Part shown: positions 1-5,405 of the stretch, one piece after another
How the letters are laid out: every line of letters begins with the position of its first letter
Position numbering within the stretch: the stretch's first letter is position 1
Source of the DNA: an uncultured Microbacteriaceae bacterium
GTDB taxonomy: Bacteria > Actinomycetota > Actinomycetes > Actinomycetales > Microbacteriaceae
Reading direction: 5' to 3'
Assembly (NCBI GenBank): GCA_937896185.1
Contig: CALBMG010000023.1
Location: 1-8,189, forward strand
Length of the DNA stretch: 8,189 nt
Position numbers and translations under genes: made by a program
Notes under the pieces: model-generated
What the model saw: only the letters and a program-made list of their open reading frames with translations
The model's database searches: none
What the model was told of the DNA's origin: nothing

Positions 1-23
1 CCTACACGACGCTCTTCCGATCT
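1..23 (+). other. Illumina TruSeq adapter remnant
   Basis: Bases 1-23 match the last 23 bases of the standard Illumina TruSeq read-1 adapter, including the diagnostic 3' end CGACGCTCTTCCGATCT. The match stops exactly where the adapter ends and insert sequence would begin. This is library-construction sequence left on the contig, not genomic DNA, and it should be trimmed before annotation or deposition. It also means that the sequence immediately to its right comes from the end of a single read. Confidence 0.96.
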
Positions 24-136
24 GCGTCGCCGGCTTCGACGTCCTGACCGAGTCGCTTCAGATGCGACGACGCATCGGCTATCTGCCGGAAGCCGCTCCC
101 TCCTATGGCGAGATGAGCGTGCTGTCGTTCCTGCGC
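24..136 (+). pseudogene. Foreign fragment of an ABC-2-type transporter ATPase
   Basis: Read in the frame starting at base 26, this piece encodes a segment typical of the region between Walker A and the Q-loop/helical domain of ABC-2 export ATPases (GldA/CcmA/NatA-like): a G-x-DV element, then MRRRIGYLPE, then a Y-GEMSV-FL element. Both ends of the ATPase are missing, with no Walker A and no signature motif. After about base 136 the protein changes abruptly to an unrelated glycosidase tail. The DNA is also richer in G+C than what follows: by hand count 26 of bases 24-61 are G or C. Lying between adapter and the fusion point, it is best explained as a chimeric read end, probably from another organism or locus. 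The exact junction cannot be placed better than roughly 130-150. Confidence 0.75.
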
Positions 137-343
137 TCACCGGAATCAGGTCGTGGCGACACAGTACTCAGTGTTTTCTCGTTCTCTCACAACACCCTCG
201 GTGTCAGGCTGTCTGTCGGGCGGCCGAATGTCACCTTGTTGGACGCTGTGAGTGGCCAGCCTGTGGGCGCTACCGATGACGATGGACACGTAGTCCTTGA
301 ACTAGCGGCCCGCGGATGGCACTGGCTCGTTCTCGGTCCGTGA
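26..343 (+). CDS. Chimeric partial ORF ending in a GH13-like glycoside hydrolase C-terminus
   Basis: The frame is open from the contig edge to a TGA at 341-343. Only the part from about base 137 onward (around 69 residues) seems native. It reads as a C-terminal beta-sandwich domain like those ending GH13 alpha-amylase-superfamily enzymes (amylosucrase, sucrose phosphorylase, trehalose synthase, alpha-glucosidase). The supporting features are a VLSVFSFSHN strand, a central LLDAVSGQPVG segment (compare the usual LLSG-type motif), and a final LELAARGWHWLVLGP strand resembling the common 'L-PYGYRWL' ending. No catalytic residues lie in this domain, so substrate and reaction cannot be assigned. 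The ATG at 62 is not a real start, since it lies in the foreign ABC-ATPase piece. A role in alpha-glucan or sucrose metabolism would suit the glgA/glgC genes downstream, but that is inference. Confidence 0.55.
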   Translation, partial: VAGFDVLTESLQMRRRIGYLPEAAPSYGEMSVLSFLRSPESGRGDTVLSVFSFSHNTLGVRLSVGRPNVTLLDAVSGQPVGATDDDGHVVLELAARGWHWLVLGP

Positions 344-356
344 CGGTGCTCGACGA

Positions 357-362
357 TACGCT
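357..362 (+). promoter_or_regulatory. Putative -10 box (leaderless start of exonuclease gene)
   Basis: TACGCT fits the actinobacterial -10 consensus TANNNT. It is followed by exactly 6 nt and then the ATG at 369, so transcription would begin at or next to the start codon. No Shine-Dalgarno stretch is present in its place. No convincing -35 element is visible; that position lies within the end of the upstream ORF. The same hexamer and spacing recur before fabG. Confidence 0.5.
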
Positions 363-368
363 GGAATC

Positions 369-1067
369 ATGACTAACTGGGAACGTATTGGCGTATTTGA
401 TTTAGAAACTACTGGGCTCGATGTCACGCGTGAGCGTGTTGTGACAGCCTTTGTGGGTGTACTCGATGCCAATGGCGTCGTAATTGAGAGCAACTCGTGG
501 GTGGCAAACCCTGGTGTTCCTATTCCCGATCGTGCGGCAGAAGTTCACGGCTACACCACAGAGCGCGTGCAAAAAGAGGGTCGTCCTGCTTCAGAAGTCG
601 TCTCTGAAGTTCTCGAGGTGCTTCGTGGGCTATTTACTCAGGGCATTCCGGTGGTCGCATACAACGCGACCTACGACTTCTCTTTGCTGCATTTTGACGC
701 ACTCAGGAACGGTCTCGCACCTTTGGAAGATCCGAAACCAATCTTTGATCCCTTAATCATCGACAAAAAGGTTGACACCTATCGCAAGGGCTCACGCACG
801 CTGATTGCAGCGTGTGACACCTATGGCGTCACCTTGGACGATGCGCACGAGGCGCGTTCCGACGCAGTGGCCGCAGGAAGAGTGTTGCTCGCCATAGCCC
901 ACAAGTTCGCCGATGACGCACACCTACAGGGAACGCCACATGAATTACACGACAACATTGCTCGATGGGCTCGTGAGCAAGCAGAGTCCTATGCGGACTG
1001 GGCTACTCGAAATGGGCGCAATGTTTCACGACCAGGACCTGGAACCTGGCCCGTGTACGAAGCCTAG
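369..1067 (+). CDS. DEDDh-family 3'-5' exonuclease (DnaQ-like)
   Basis: A 232-residue protein of the DnaQ/RNase T exonuclease superfamily, which removes nucleotides from 3' ends using two metal ions. All expected acidic motifs are visible. ExoI is FDLETTG with D11 and E13. ExoII is AYNATYD with D103. ExoIII is HEARSD with H160 and D165, which makes it the DEDDh type. There is no polymerase, BRCT or helicase domain. The ~65-residue tail after ExoIII, rich in W and R, is not recognised. It resembles the stand-alone 'exonuclease domain-containing protein' common in Microbacteriaceae and need not be the replicative epsilon subunit. The start at ATG 369 is supported by the -10 box 6 nt upstream and by the first beta strand beginning at once (IGVFDLETTG). 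The gene stands alone and converges on rpmE2 across a strong hairpin. The DNA or RNA substrate cannot be deduced. Confidence 0.88.
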   Translation: MTNWERIGVFDLETTGLDVTRERVVTAFVGVLDANGVVIESNSWVANPGVPIPDRAAEVHGYTTERVQKEGRPASEVVSEVLEVLRGLFTQGIPVVAYNATYDFSLLHFDALRNGLAPLEDPKPIFDPLIIDKKVDTYRKGSRTLIAACDTYGVTLDDAHEARSDAVAAGRVLLAIAHKFADDAHLQGTPHELHDNIARWAREQAESYADWATRNGRNVSRPGPGTWPVYEA

Positions 1068-1080
1068 ATCACCACACACA

Positions 1081-1113
1081 AAAAAATGGCCGCCCCGTAG
1101 GGCGGCCATTATT
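1081..1113 (-). terminator. Rho-independent terminator, mainly for the rpmE2 unit (possibly bidirectional)
   Basis: A perfect 11-bp stem pairs 1085-1095 (AATGGCCGCCC) with 1100-1110, around a CGTA tetraloop at 1096-1099. Read on the minus strand, the stem is followed by a run of Ts (complement of the A run up to 1086), giving a classic terminator just downstream of the rpmE2 stop at 1122. Read on the plus strand, it follows the exonuclease stop by about 17 nt but has only a weak ATTATT tail. It probably insulates the two convergent genes from each other. Confidence 0.88.
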
Positions 1114-1121
1114 CGTAACAG

Positions 1122-1373
1122 TTACTGACCGAAGCCGGCGTAACGCTGGTTGAACTTCTCGACGCGACCGGCCGAGTCCATGATGCGCTGCTTGCCCGTG
1201 TAGAAGGGGTGCGATGCGCTCGAGATTTCGACGTCGACTACGGGATAGGTGTTTCCGTCTTCCCATTCGATTGTCTTGTTCGACGACACAGTCGAGCGGG
1301 TGAGGAAAGCCTCGCCGCTTGCAAGGTCGCGGAATACCACAGCGTTGTATGCGGGGTGAATGTCAGCCTTCAT
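1122..1373 (-). CDS. rpmE2: 50S ribosomal protein L31 type B
   Basis: An 83-residue protein starting [16 protein letters not shown], the signature opening of type B L31, with the conserved [13 protein letters not shown] segment (about residues 53-65) and a C-terminal [13 protein letters not shown]. It contains no cysteine, so it is the zinc-independent (C-minus) form that can replace zinc-binding L31 when zinc is scarce. L31 sits on the large subunit central protuberance and forms an inter-subunit bridge. I chose the ATG at 1371-1373 over an in-frame ATG 18 nt upstream because the family starts at MKADIHP and a good ribosome-binding site, AAAAGG at 1379-1384, sits 5 nt before it. It is the last gene of a minus-strand block, 59 bp after the ABC ATPase gene, and is followed by a strong terminator. 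I see no clear Zur-type palindrome upstream, so zinc control is not supported by the sequence. Confidence 0.95.
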   Translation of the reverse strand: MKADIHPAYNAVVFRDLASGEAFLTRSTVSSNKTIEWEDGNTYPVVDVEISSASHPFYTGKQRIMDSAGRVEKFNQRYAGFGQ

Positions 1374-1378
1374 GATTA

Positions 1379-1384
1379 CCTTTT
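1379..1384 (-). promoter_or_regulatory. Ribosome-binding site of rpmE2
   Basis: On the minus strand AAAAGG is followed by TAATC and then ATG. This 5-nt spacing fixes the start at 1373 rather than the in-frame ATG at 1391. It also shows that this organism uses ordinary Shine-Dalgarno starts alongside the leaderless-looking ones. Confidence 0.7.
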
Positions 1385-1398
1385 GTCTCAAAGTTGAT

Positions 1399-1415
1399 GC
1401 GCCAAACGCGCCAAA
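1399..1415. repeat. Tandem 8-mer direct repeat in the rpmE2 leader
   Basis: GCGCCAAA occurs twice with a period of 9 nt (1399-1406 and 1408-1415). On the minus strand this is TTTGGCGC-G-TTTGGCGC, located in the 59-bp space between the ABC ATPase stop and the rpmE2 start. If the TATAGT box at 1421-1426 is the rpmE2 -10, the repeat lies in the 5' leader of the mRNA. It could be a protein- or RNA-binding site controlling L31, or chance. Confidence 0.4.
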
Positions 1416-1420
1416 AATTA

Positions 1421-1426
1421 ACTATA
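1421..1426 (-). promoter_or_regulatory. Possible -10 box for rpmE2
   Basis: On the minus strand the sequence GATATAGTTAAT contains TATAGT, an acceptable -10 hexamer, about 47 nt before the rpmE2 start. That would give a leader of roughly 40 nt containing the TTTGGCGC repeat and the ribosome-binding site. No recognisable -35 lies 16-18 bp further upstream. rpmE2 could instead be read through from the glgA-ABC unit. Confidence 0.3.
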
Positions 1427-1432
1427 TCAGAT

Positions 1433-2218
1433 TTAACGGATTCCCCGTGCACTGAAGCGCCCGTTGATGTGTTCGACGTGAAGTTGCGTTCCAAATGCCT
1501 CGGAAAGAACGGACGAGGTCAGCACTTCCTGAATGCGACCCTGCGACACGATAGAGCCATTCTTGAGAACCAGTGCGTGCGTGAATGCTGCCGGAATTTC
1601 ATCAACGTGATGTGTAACAAGAATCATTGCAGGGGCGGTACGCATCGAGGCGAATCCGTCAAGCATCAGCAGGAGTTCCTCGCGTGAACCCAAATCCAGA
1701 CTTGCCGCTGGCTCGTCCAGGAACAAAATTTCGGGATCCGTCATGATGGATCGAGCGATTTGTACACGCTTTTGCTCGCCATCGGACAGGGTTCCGAACT
1801 GACGTTCTGCGAGTTTGTCCAGCTTCCACTCGGCCAGCACACGCATGGCTCGTTTTTCGTCGATGTCATCGTATTGTTCCGAATCGCGTGCCGTAACCGC
1901 CCAGGCAGCCGTCATAACAGCATCCAAAACAGTTTCGGTATTGGGAATCAGGCGTGCAACGGCACTGGACGAGAAACCAAGACGAGTGCGAAGTTCCGTG
2001 ACATCATCTGCCGAGACACTTTCACCGACAACAGTTGCGTTTCCCGAGGTGGGTTTTGTGTGAGCAGACGCCAGTTGCAACAACGTGGTTTTTCCGGCAC
2101 CGTTCGGGCCAATTACGGCCCACCGTTCGTCGGGGTTTACCACCCAATTGATCCCCGACAGGATTGCGTGGTCGTCACGGATGACAGAAACATTTTGAAA
2201 ATTGAGTACTGAGGTCAT
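1433..2218 (-). CDS. Orphan ABC transporter ATP-binding protein
   Basis: A 261-residue single-domain ABC ATPase. The motifs are complete: Walker A GPNGAGKT (37-44), signature LSDGE (144-148), Walker B ILFLDEP (164-170) with catalytic E169, and H-loop VTHH (H203/H204). The pattern DERWAVIGPNGAGKTTLL, the FGTLSDGEQKRVQIARS stretch, THHVDEIP and the FTHALVLKNG ending match a conserved actinobacterial family (similar to Bacillus YlmA) that is usually annotated only as 'ABC transporter ATP-binding protein'. No membrane-spanning or substrate-binding partner is encoded nearby, so the transported substrate, if any, is unknown. The gene begins 12 nt after the glgA stop on the same strand, with only a weak purine stretch before its ATG, so it is probably co-transcribed with and perhaps translationally coupled to glgA. 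Why it travels with glycogen synthesis is not evident. Confidence 0.9.
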   Translation of the reverse strand: MTSVLNFQNVSVIRDDHAILSGINWVVNPDERWAVIGPNGAGKTTLLQLASAHTKPTSGNATVVGESVSADDVTELRTRLGFSSSAVARLIPNTETVLDAVMTAAWAVTARDSEQYDDIDEKRAMRVLAEWKLDKLAERQFGTLSDGEQKRVQIARSIMTDPEILFLDEPAASLDLGSREELLLMLDGFASMRTAPAMILVTHHVDEIPAAFTHALVLKNGSIVSQGRIQEVLTSSVLSEAFGTQLHVEHINGRFSARGIR

Positions 2219-2230
2219 TATTTAACTAGC

Positions 2231-3415
2231 CTAGGCGGTTATTCGCTGATAGAGCGCCAGGGTCTTTTCGGCGATTGCACTCCAGGTGAAGTGCTGCTCT
2301 GCACGTTCGCGCCCAGCGCGTCCGTACCGTTCACACAGTTCAGGGTCCGTAACGACCTCGGTAAGAATTCTGGCCAAATCGCTGACGTACTGCTCGGGAT
2401 TAACGGGGGTACCCGTGCCGTCGGTAACCTGCTCAATGGGTACCAGACGTCCGGTAACCCCGTCCACAACCACTTCGGGAATTCCACCCGTCGCTGTACC
2501 CACCACGGCGACGCCGCAGGACATCGCTTCGAGATTCACGATTCCCAAGGGTTCGTAAATGGACGGGCAGACAAACACATCGGAAACACTCAGGGCGACG
2601 GTCAGCTCTGCTCGCGACAGCATTCGGTCAATCCACACAACACCATCTCGCTGTTCGCGCAACGAGTCGACGGCGGACGTAACCTCGGCCATAATTTCCG
2701 GAGTGTCTGGTGCTCCCGCGCAGAGTACTATCTGCACATCGGATGGCAGTTTCTCGCATGCTGCAAGCAGATACGGTAGACCTTTCTGGCGGGTGATTCG
2801 TCCCACGAAAATAACGGTCGGGCGTTCGGGGTCTATTCCCAATGAATGAGCGACATCGTGGTCGACGTTGCGCGTCCACGCTTCGAGGTCAATTCCGTTG
2901 TGGATCGTCACTACCTTGTCGGGATTGACTTCGGGGTATGAGCGCAAAATATCGGCTCGCATACCGTCACTGACAGCAATAATCGCAGCTGCACCCTCGT
3001 AGGCGGATTTTTCAATCCAACTGGAAACTCGGTAGCCACCACCCAGTTGTTCCGCCTTCCAAGGCCGAAGAGGTTCAAGCGAGTGTGCGGTGATCACATG
3101 TGGAATTCCATGAAGGAGGCTCGCAAGATGTCCCGCCGCGTTTGCATACCAGGTGTGAGAGTGCACAACATCCGAACCCTGTGCAGGTTCCACCATTGCC
3201 AAATTCGTTGCCAACGTAGAGATAGTCGCATTAGAGTCAGAAAATTCGCTGGGTGCCGAATATGCGACGGTTTCTGACTCATCACGGGTTTTGCCGAAAC
3301 AACTGACCTGAACGTCGATGTGTGATCGAAGAGCTGACACCAGCTCGGCGACGTGGACTCCCGCACCACCGTAAATCTCGGGTGGATATTCCTTGGTGAT
3401 TACGTTAACTCGCAT
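2231..3415 (-). CDS. glgA: GT4 glycogen synthase / alpha-maltose-1-phosphate synthase
   Basis: A 394-residue retaining GT4 glycosyltransferase with a GT-B fold. Visible motifs are the N-terminal EYPPEIYGGAGVHVAEL, HSHTWYAN (from residue 86), TAHSLEPLRPWK (from 109), the nucleotide-binding FVGRITRQKG (203-212; R206 and K211) and the E-x7-E motif YEPLGIVNLE (E288, E296). It is close to mycobacterial Rv1212c, first named GlgA and later shown to be GlgM, which makes maltose-1-phosphate from ADP-glucose and glucose-1-phosphate for the GlgE pathway. Which reaction applies here cannot be decided from this window. The length and GT4 architecture differ from the ~480-residue GT5 synthase of enterobacteria. 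It is divergent from glgC, 45 bp away, as in Mycobacterium. The start at 3415 is supported by the family N-terminus and by a TAGCGT box 6 nt upstream; no ribosome-binding site is seen. Confidence 0.93.
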   Translation of the reverse strand: MRVNVITKEYPPEIYGGAGVHVAELVSALRSHIDVQVSCFGKTRDESETVAYSAPSEFSDSNATISTLATNLAMVEPAQGSDVVHSHTWYANAAGHLASLLHGIPHVITAHSLEPLRPWKAEQLGGGYRVSSWIEKSAYEGAAAIIAVSDGMRADILRSYPEVNPDKVVTIHNGIDLEAWTRNVDHDVAHSLGIDPERPTVIFVGRITRQKGLPYLLAACEKLPSDVQIVLCAGAPDTPEIMAEVTSAVDSLREQRDGVVWIDRMLSRAELTVALSVSDVFVCPSIYEPLGIVNLEAMSCGVAVVGTATGGIPEVVVDGVTGRLVPIEQVTDGTGTPVNPEQYVSDLARILTEVVTDPELCERYGRAGRERAEQHFTWSAIAEKTLALYQRITA

Positions 3416-3421
3416 GTCAAA

Positions 3422-3427
3422 ACGCTA
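3422..3427 (-). promoter_or_regulatory. Putative -10 box (leaderless start of glgA/glgM)
   Basis: On the minus strand the sequence is TAGCGT, then TTTGAC (6 nt), then the ATG of the synthase. It fits TANNNT at the distance expected for a transcript beginning at the start codon. The hexamer is part of a perfect 10-bp palindrome, ACGCTAGCGT (3422-3431). No good -35 is visible. Confidence 0.5.
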
Positions 3428-3431
3428 GCGT
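3422..3431. promoter_or_regulatory. Palindrome ACGCTAGCGT in the glgA-glgC divergent promoter region
   Basis: This perfect 10-bp inverted repeat overlaps the proposed glgA -10 on one strand and falls at the -35 position of the proposed glgC promoter on the other (17 bp before its -10). It is placed so that one bound protein could affect both promoters. It may equally be a by-product of two overlapping promoter boxes. Confidence 0.35.
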
Positions 3432-3448
3432 ATTCGCGCGTCTGCCCC

Positions 3449-3454
3449 TAGTGT
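3449..3454 (+). promoter_or_regulatory. Putative -10 box (leaderless start of glgC)
   Basis: TAGTGT is followed by GTGGTT (6 nt) and the ATG at 3461, the mirror image of the glgA arrangement about 20 bp away. No Shine-Dalgarno sequence precedes the ATG, because the preceding bases are pyrimidine-rich (TCTGCCCC). This spacing supports ATG 3461 over the in-frame GTG at 3455. Confidence 0.5.
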
Positions 3455-3460
3455 GTGGTT

Positions 3461-4699
3461 ATGACGAGCCCTAAAGTTTTCGGAATTGTCCTCGCCGGTG
3501 GTGAAGGAAAGCGCCTGATGCCGCTCACATCGGACCGCGCTAAGCCCGCAGTCCCCTTTGCCGGTGAGTACCGTCTCATCGATTACGCGATTTCGAACTT
3601 GATCAATTCGGACCTTCGACAAATCGTCGTATTGACCCAGTACAAATCTCACTCTCTGGACCGCCACGTATCGCAAACTTGGCGTCTTTCGGGGATGCTC
3701 AACGCATATGTTGCCTCGGTTCCCGCACAGCAACGACTGGGTAAGCATTGGTTCCAGGGCAGCGCTGACGCAATCCTGCAAAGCCTCAACCTGATTCGTG
3801 ATGAAAAACCGGACATCGTCGTGGTCGTCGGCGCAGATCACGTGTACCGCATGGACTTCCGTCCCATGATTGAAGCCCACATCAAAAATGGTGCAGGTGT
3901 CACCGTCGCCGGTATTCGTCAACCAATTTCACTCGCAGATCAGTTCGGCGTAATCGAAGTCGATGACAACAACCCCGAAAAAATCGCACAGTTCCGCGAG
4001 AAGCCATCGGACGCAAAGGGTCTCTCCGACTCTCCACACGAGGTTTTGGCGTCAATGGGTAACTATGTGTTTAACGCCGACGTACTGATTGATGCAGTCA
4101 CTCGAGACGGACAACTGCCCGACTCGAAGCATGACATGGGTGGGGATATTGTTCCCGCATTCGTAGCCAAGGGCGAGGCTTTTGTGTATGACTTCATCCG
4201 CAACGATGTGCCCGGATCAACAGACCGCGACCGGAACTACTGGCGCGACGTTGGTTCAATTGATTCATTCTTTGAAGCACACCAGGATCTCATTACACCG
4301 TTGCCCGTTTTCAACCTGTACAACCGAGAATGGCCCATCTACAGCCAGCAATGGAATTCGCCGCCCGCAAAGTTTGTTCGAGACGACCAAGGACGCAGTG
4401 GAACCGCAACGGACTCCATCGTGTCACTGGGAGTAGTTGTCTCGGGTGCCACCTTGGAACGGTGTGTGCTGGGGCCGTGGGTTCAGGTATCCCCCGGATC
4501 CACTATCACAGACGCAATTTTGTTCGAACGCGTCACTGTCGGTGAAGGCGCCACAATTCGTAGGGCTATTCTGGACAAGGACGTGGTCGTTGCTCCCGGT
4601 GCAACCGTCGGAGTAGATCACGACTTAGACCGTTCACGGGGTTTCACCGTGACGCCCAGCGGAATCGTTGTTGTCGAAAAGGGTCAACGCGTCGAATAA
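3461..4699 (+). CDS. glgC: Glucose-1-phosphate adenylyltransferase (ADP-glucose pyrophosphorylase)
   Basis: A 412-residue enzyme that makes ADP-glucose from glucose-1-phosphate and ATP, the activated donor for bacterial glycogen and maltose-1-phosphate synthesis. Visible features are the nucleotide-binding LAGGEGKRL (11-19), RAKPAVPF with K29, LTQYKSHSLDRH (58-69), GSADA (100-104), GADHVYRMD with D126 and FREKP (178-182) at the sugar-phosphate site, DMGGDIVP (225-232) and YWRDVG (260-265). A C-terminal left-handed beta-helix of hexapeptide repeats runs from about residue 315 to 390. Length and motif order are normal for the family and very close to mycobacterial GlgC (Rv1213). I chose ATG 3461 rather than the in-frame GTG at 3455 because of the -10 box spacing and the length of the N-terminus. 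It leads an apparent two-gene unit with serB, whose ribosome-binding site overlaps the glgC stop codon. Its product feeds the divergent synthase. Confidence 0.96.
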   Translation: MTSPKVFGIVLAGGEGKRLMPLTSDRAKPAVPFAGEYRLIDYAISNLINSDLRQIVVLTQYKSHSLDRHVSQTWRLSGMLNAYVASVPAQQRLGKHWFQGSADAILQSLNLIRDEKPDIVVVVGADHVYRMDFRPMIEAHIKNGAGVTVAGIRQPISLADQFGVIEVDDNNPEKIAQFREKPSDAKGLSDSPHEVLASMGNYVFNADVLIDAVTRDGQLPDSKHDMGGDIVPAFVAKGEAFVYDFIRNDVPGSTDRDRNYWRDVGSIDSFFEAHQDLITPLPVFNLYNREWPIYSQQWNSPPAKFVRDDQGRSGTATDSIVSLGVVVSGATLERCVLGPWVQVSPGSTITDAILFERVTVGEGATIRRAILDKDVVVAPGATVGVDHDLDRSRGFTVTPSGIVVVEKGQRVE

Positions 4700-4704
4700 A
4701 GGAG
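4698..4704 (+). promoter_or_regulatory. Ribosome-binding site of serB overlapping the glgC stop
   Basis: AAAGGAG shares its first two bases with the glgC TAA stop (4697-4699) and lies 4 nt before the serB ATG at 4709. The overlap means ribosomes finishing glgC arrive at the serB initiation site. This supports co-transcription and probable translational coupling. Confidence 0.75.
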
Positions 4705-4708
4705 CACT

Positions 4709-5350
4709 ATGTCACGCTTTCTCGTTGTATGTGACGTAGATTCAACCCTGATTGATGATGAAGTCATCGAGCTGATTGCAGATCTGGCCGGCACTCGTGA
4801 GCAAGTTGCCCACATCACATCACGAGCAATGGCTGGCGAACTCGATTTCGCTGGCTCCCTCAGAGAACGTGTTGCAACGTTGAAAGGGCTTCCAGTTGTG
4901 TCCCTGTCAGGCATCGTTGACCGTATTAGCGTCACCAATGGCACGCCAGAATTGGTTAACGCGGTGCACGCTGCGGGAGGACGAATTGCTGCGGTATCGG
5001 GAGGATTTCACGAAATTCTTGATCCGCTCGCCACTGGCTGGGGCTTGGACTGGTGGGCGGCCAACCGTTTCGAGGTCACGGATGGACTACTCACAGGACA
5101 TGTGCTGGGTGACATCGTGGATGCTCAGGCAAAAGCTAACGCACTAACGATGCTGGCCGATAGATACGACGTGCCGCTGAAGTCAACAATTGCCGTCGGC
5201 GATGGTGCAAACGATCTTAAGATGATGGCTGTTGCCGGAATTGGTGTGGCGTTCTGCGCTAAACCCATTGTCGAAGAACTGGCTGACGTGAAAATCACGG
5301 AACGTGACCTTCGACGCGTTATCCCACTGTTCGGACAACTCACGGATTAG
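4709..5350 (+). CDS. serB: Phosphoserine phosphatase
   Basis: A 213-residue HAD-superfamily hydrolase that converts L-phosphoserine to serine, the last step of serine synthesis. The catalytic motifs are intact: motif I DVDST (nucleophile D9, acid/base D11), the substrate-recognition DDEVIE segment (16-21), motif II SGGF (S97), the motif III lysine in QAKAN (K142) and motif IV GDGANDLKM (D165, D169, Mg2+ binding). The middle GTPELVNAVHAAG and the late VAFCAKP stretches are also typical of SerB. It lacks the N-terminal ACT domain(s) present in mycobacterial SerB2, so it is the short form, presumably without allosteric serine control through ACT domains. The start at 4709 follows the ribosome-binding site AAAGGAG. 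It is 9 nt downstream of glgC on the same strand. A related HAD phosphatase with another small phosphomonoester substrate is the main alternative, given the glgC linkage. Confidence 0.9.
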   Translation: MSRFLVVCDVDSTLIDDEVIELIADLAGTREQVAHITSRAMAGELDFAGSLRERVATLKGLPVVSLSGIVDRISVTNGTPELVNAVHAAGGRIAAVSGGFHEILDPLATGWGLDWWAANRFEVTDGLLTGHVLGDIVDAQAKANALTMLADRYDVPLKSTIAVGDGANDLKMMAVAGIGVAFCAKPIVEELADVKITERDLRRVIPLFGQLTD

Positions 5351-5362
5351 TTCCGAGAGCCA

Positions 5363-5400
5363 CTCACGCTGACTGTGAGAAATTACCCGTTATGGGGTAT
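5363..5400. terminator. Weak hairpins between convergent serB and fabG
   Basis: The 55-bp gap holds two small inverted repeats. CTCAC (5363-5367) pairs with GTGAG (5375-5379) around a 7-nt loop, and TACCC (5384-5388) pairs with GGGTA (5395-5399) around a 6-nt loop and is followed by TTT on the plus strand. Either could end transcription of one or both genes, but the stems are short (5 bp) and lack a strong T run. Confidence 0.3.
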
Positions 5401-5405
5401 TTGCG

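Noticed and set aside
62..343. A 93-residue protein starting at ATG 62
   Set aside because: The frame is open upstream to the contig edge, the ATG lies within the ABC-ATPase piece and the ORF is a chimera, so neither the start nor the whole protein is real.
302..493. Minus-strand ORF across the exonuclease start
   Set aside because: It is antisense to a well-supported gene, and its composition (Ser/Thr/Arg-rich, no motifs) is typical of a shadow frame.
1374..1391. Upstream ATG adding six residues to L31
   Set aside because: Type B L31 begins at MKADIHP, and the ribosome-binding site AAAAGG would lie inside the extended coding region.
1760..2212. 150-residue plus-strand ORF opposite the ABC ATPase
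   Set aside because: It is fully antisense to an ATPase gene with complete motifs and has no recognisable domain or ribosome-binding site.
2223..2241. Inverted repeat TAAC..GCCTAGGC..GTTA at the glgA stop as a terminator
   Set aside because: The stem is short and asymmetric with no T run, and the ABC ATPase gene starts 12 nt after the stop, so read-through is more likely.
3455..3460. GTG at 3455 as the glgC start
   Set aside because: It would add only MV, it has no ribosome-binding site, and ATG 3461 sits at the expected distance from the -10 box.
3425..3922. 165-residue minus-strand ORF opposite the glgC 5' end
   Set aside because: It is a shadow of glgC, extends across the divergent promoters, and has no motif support.
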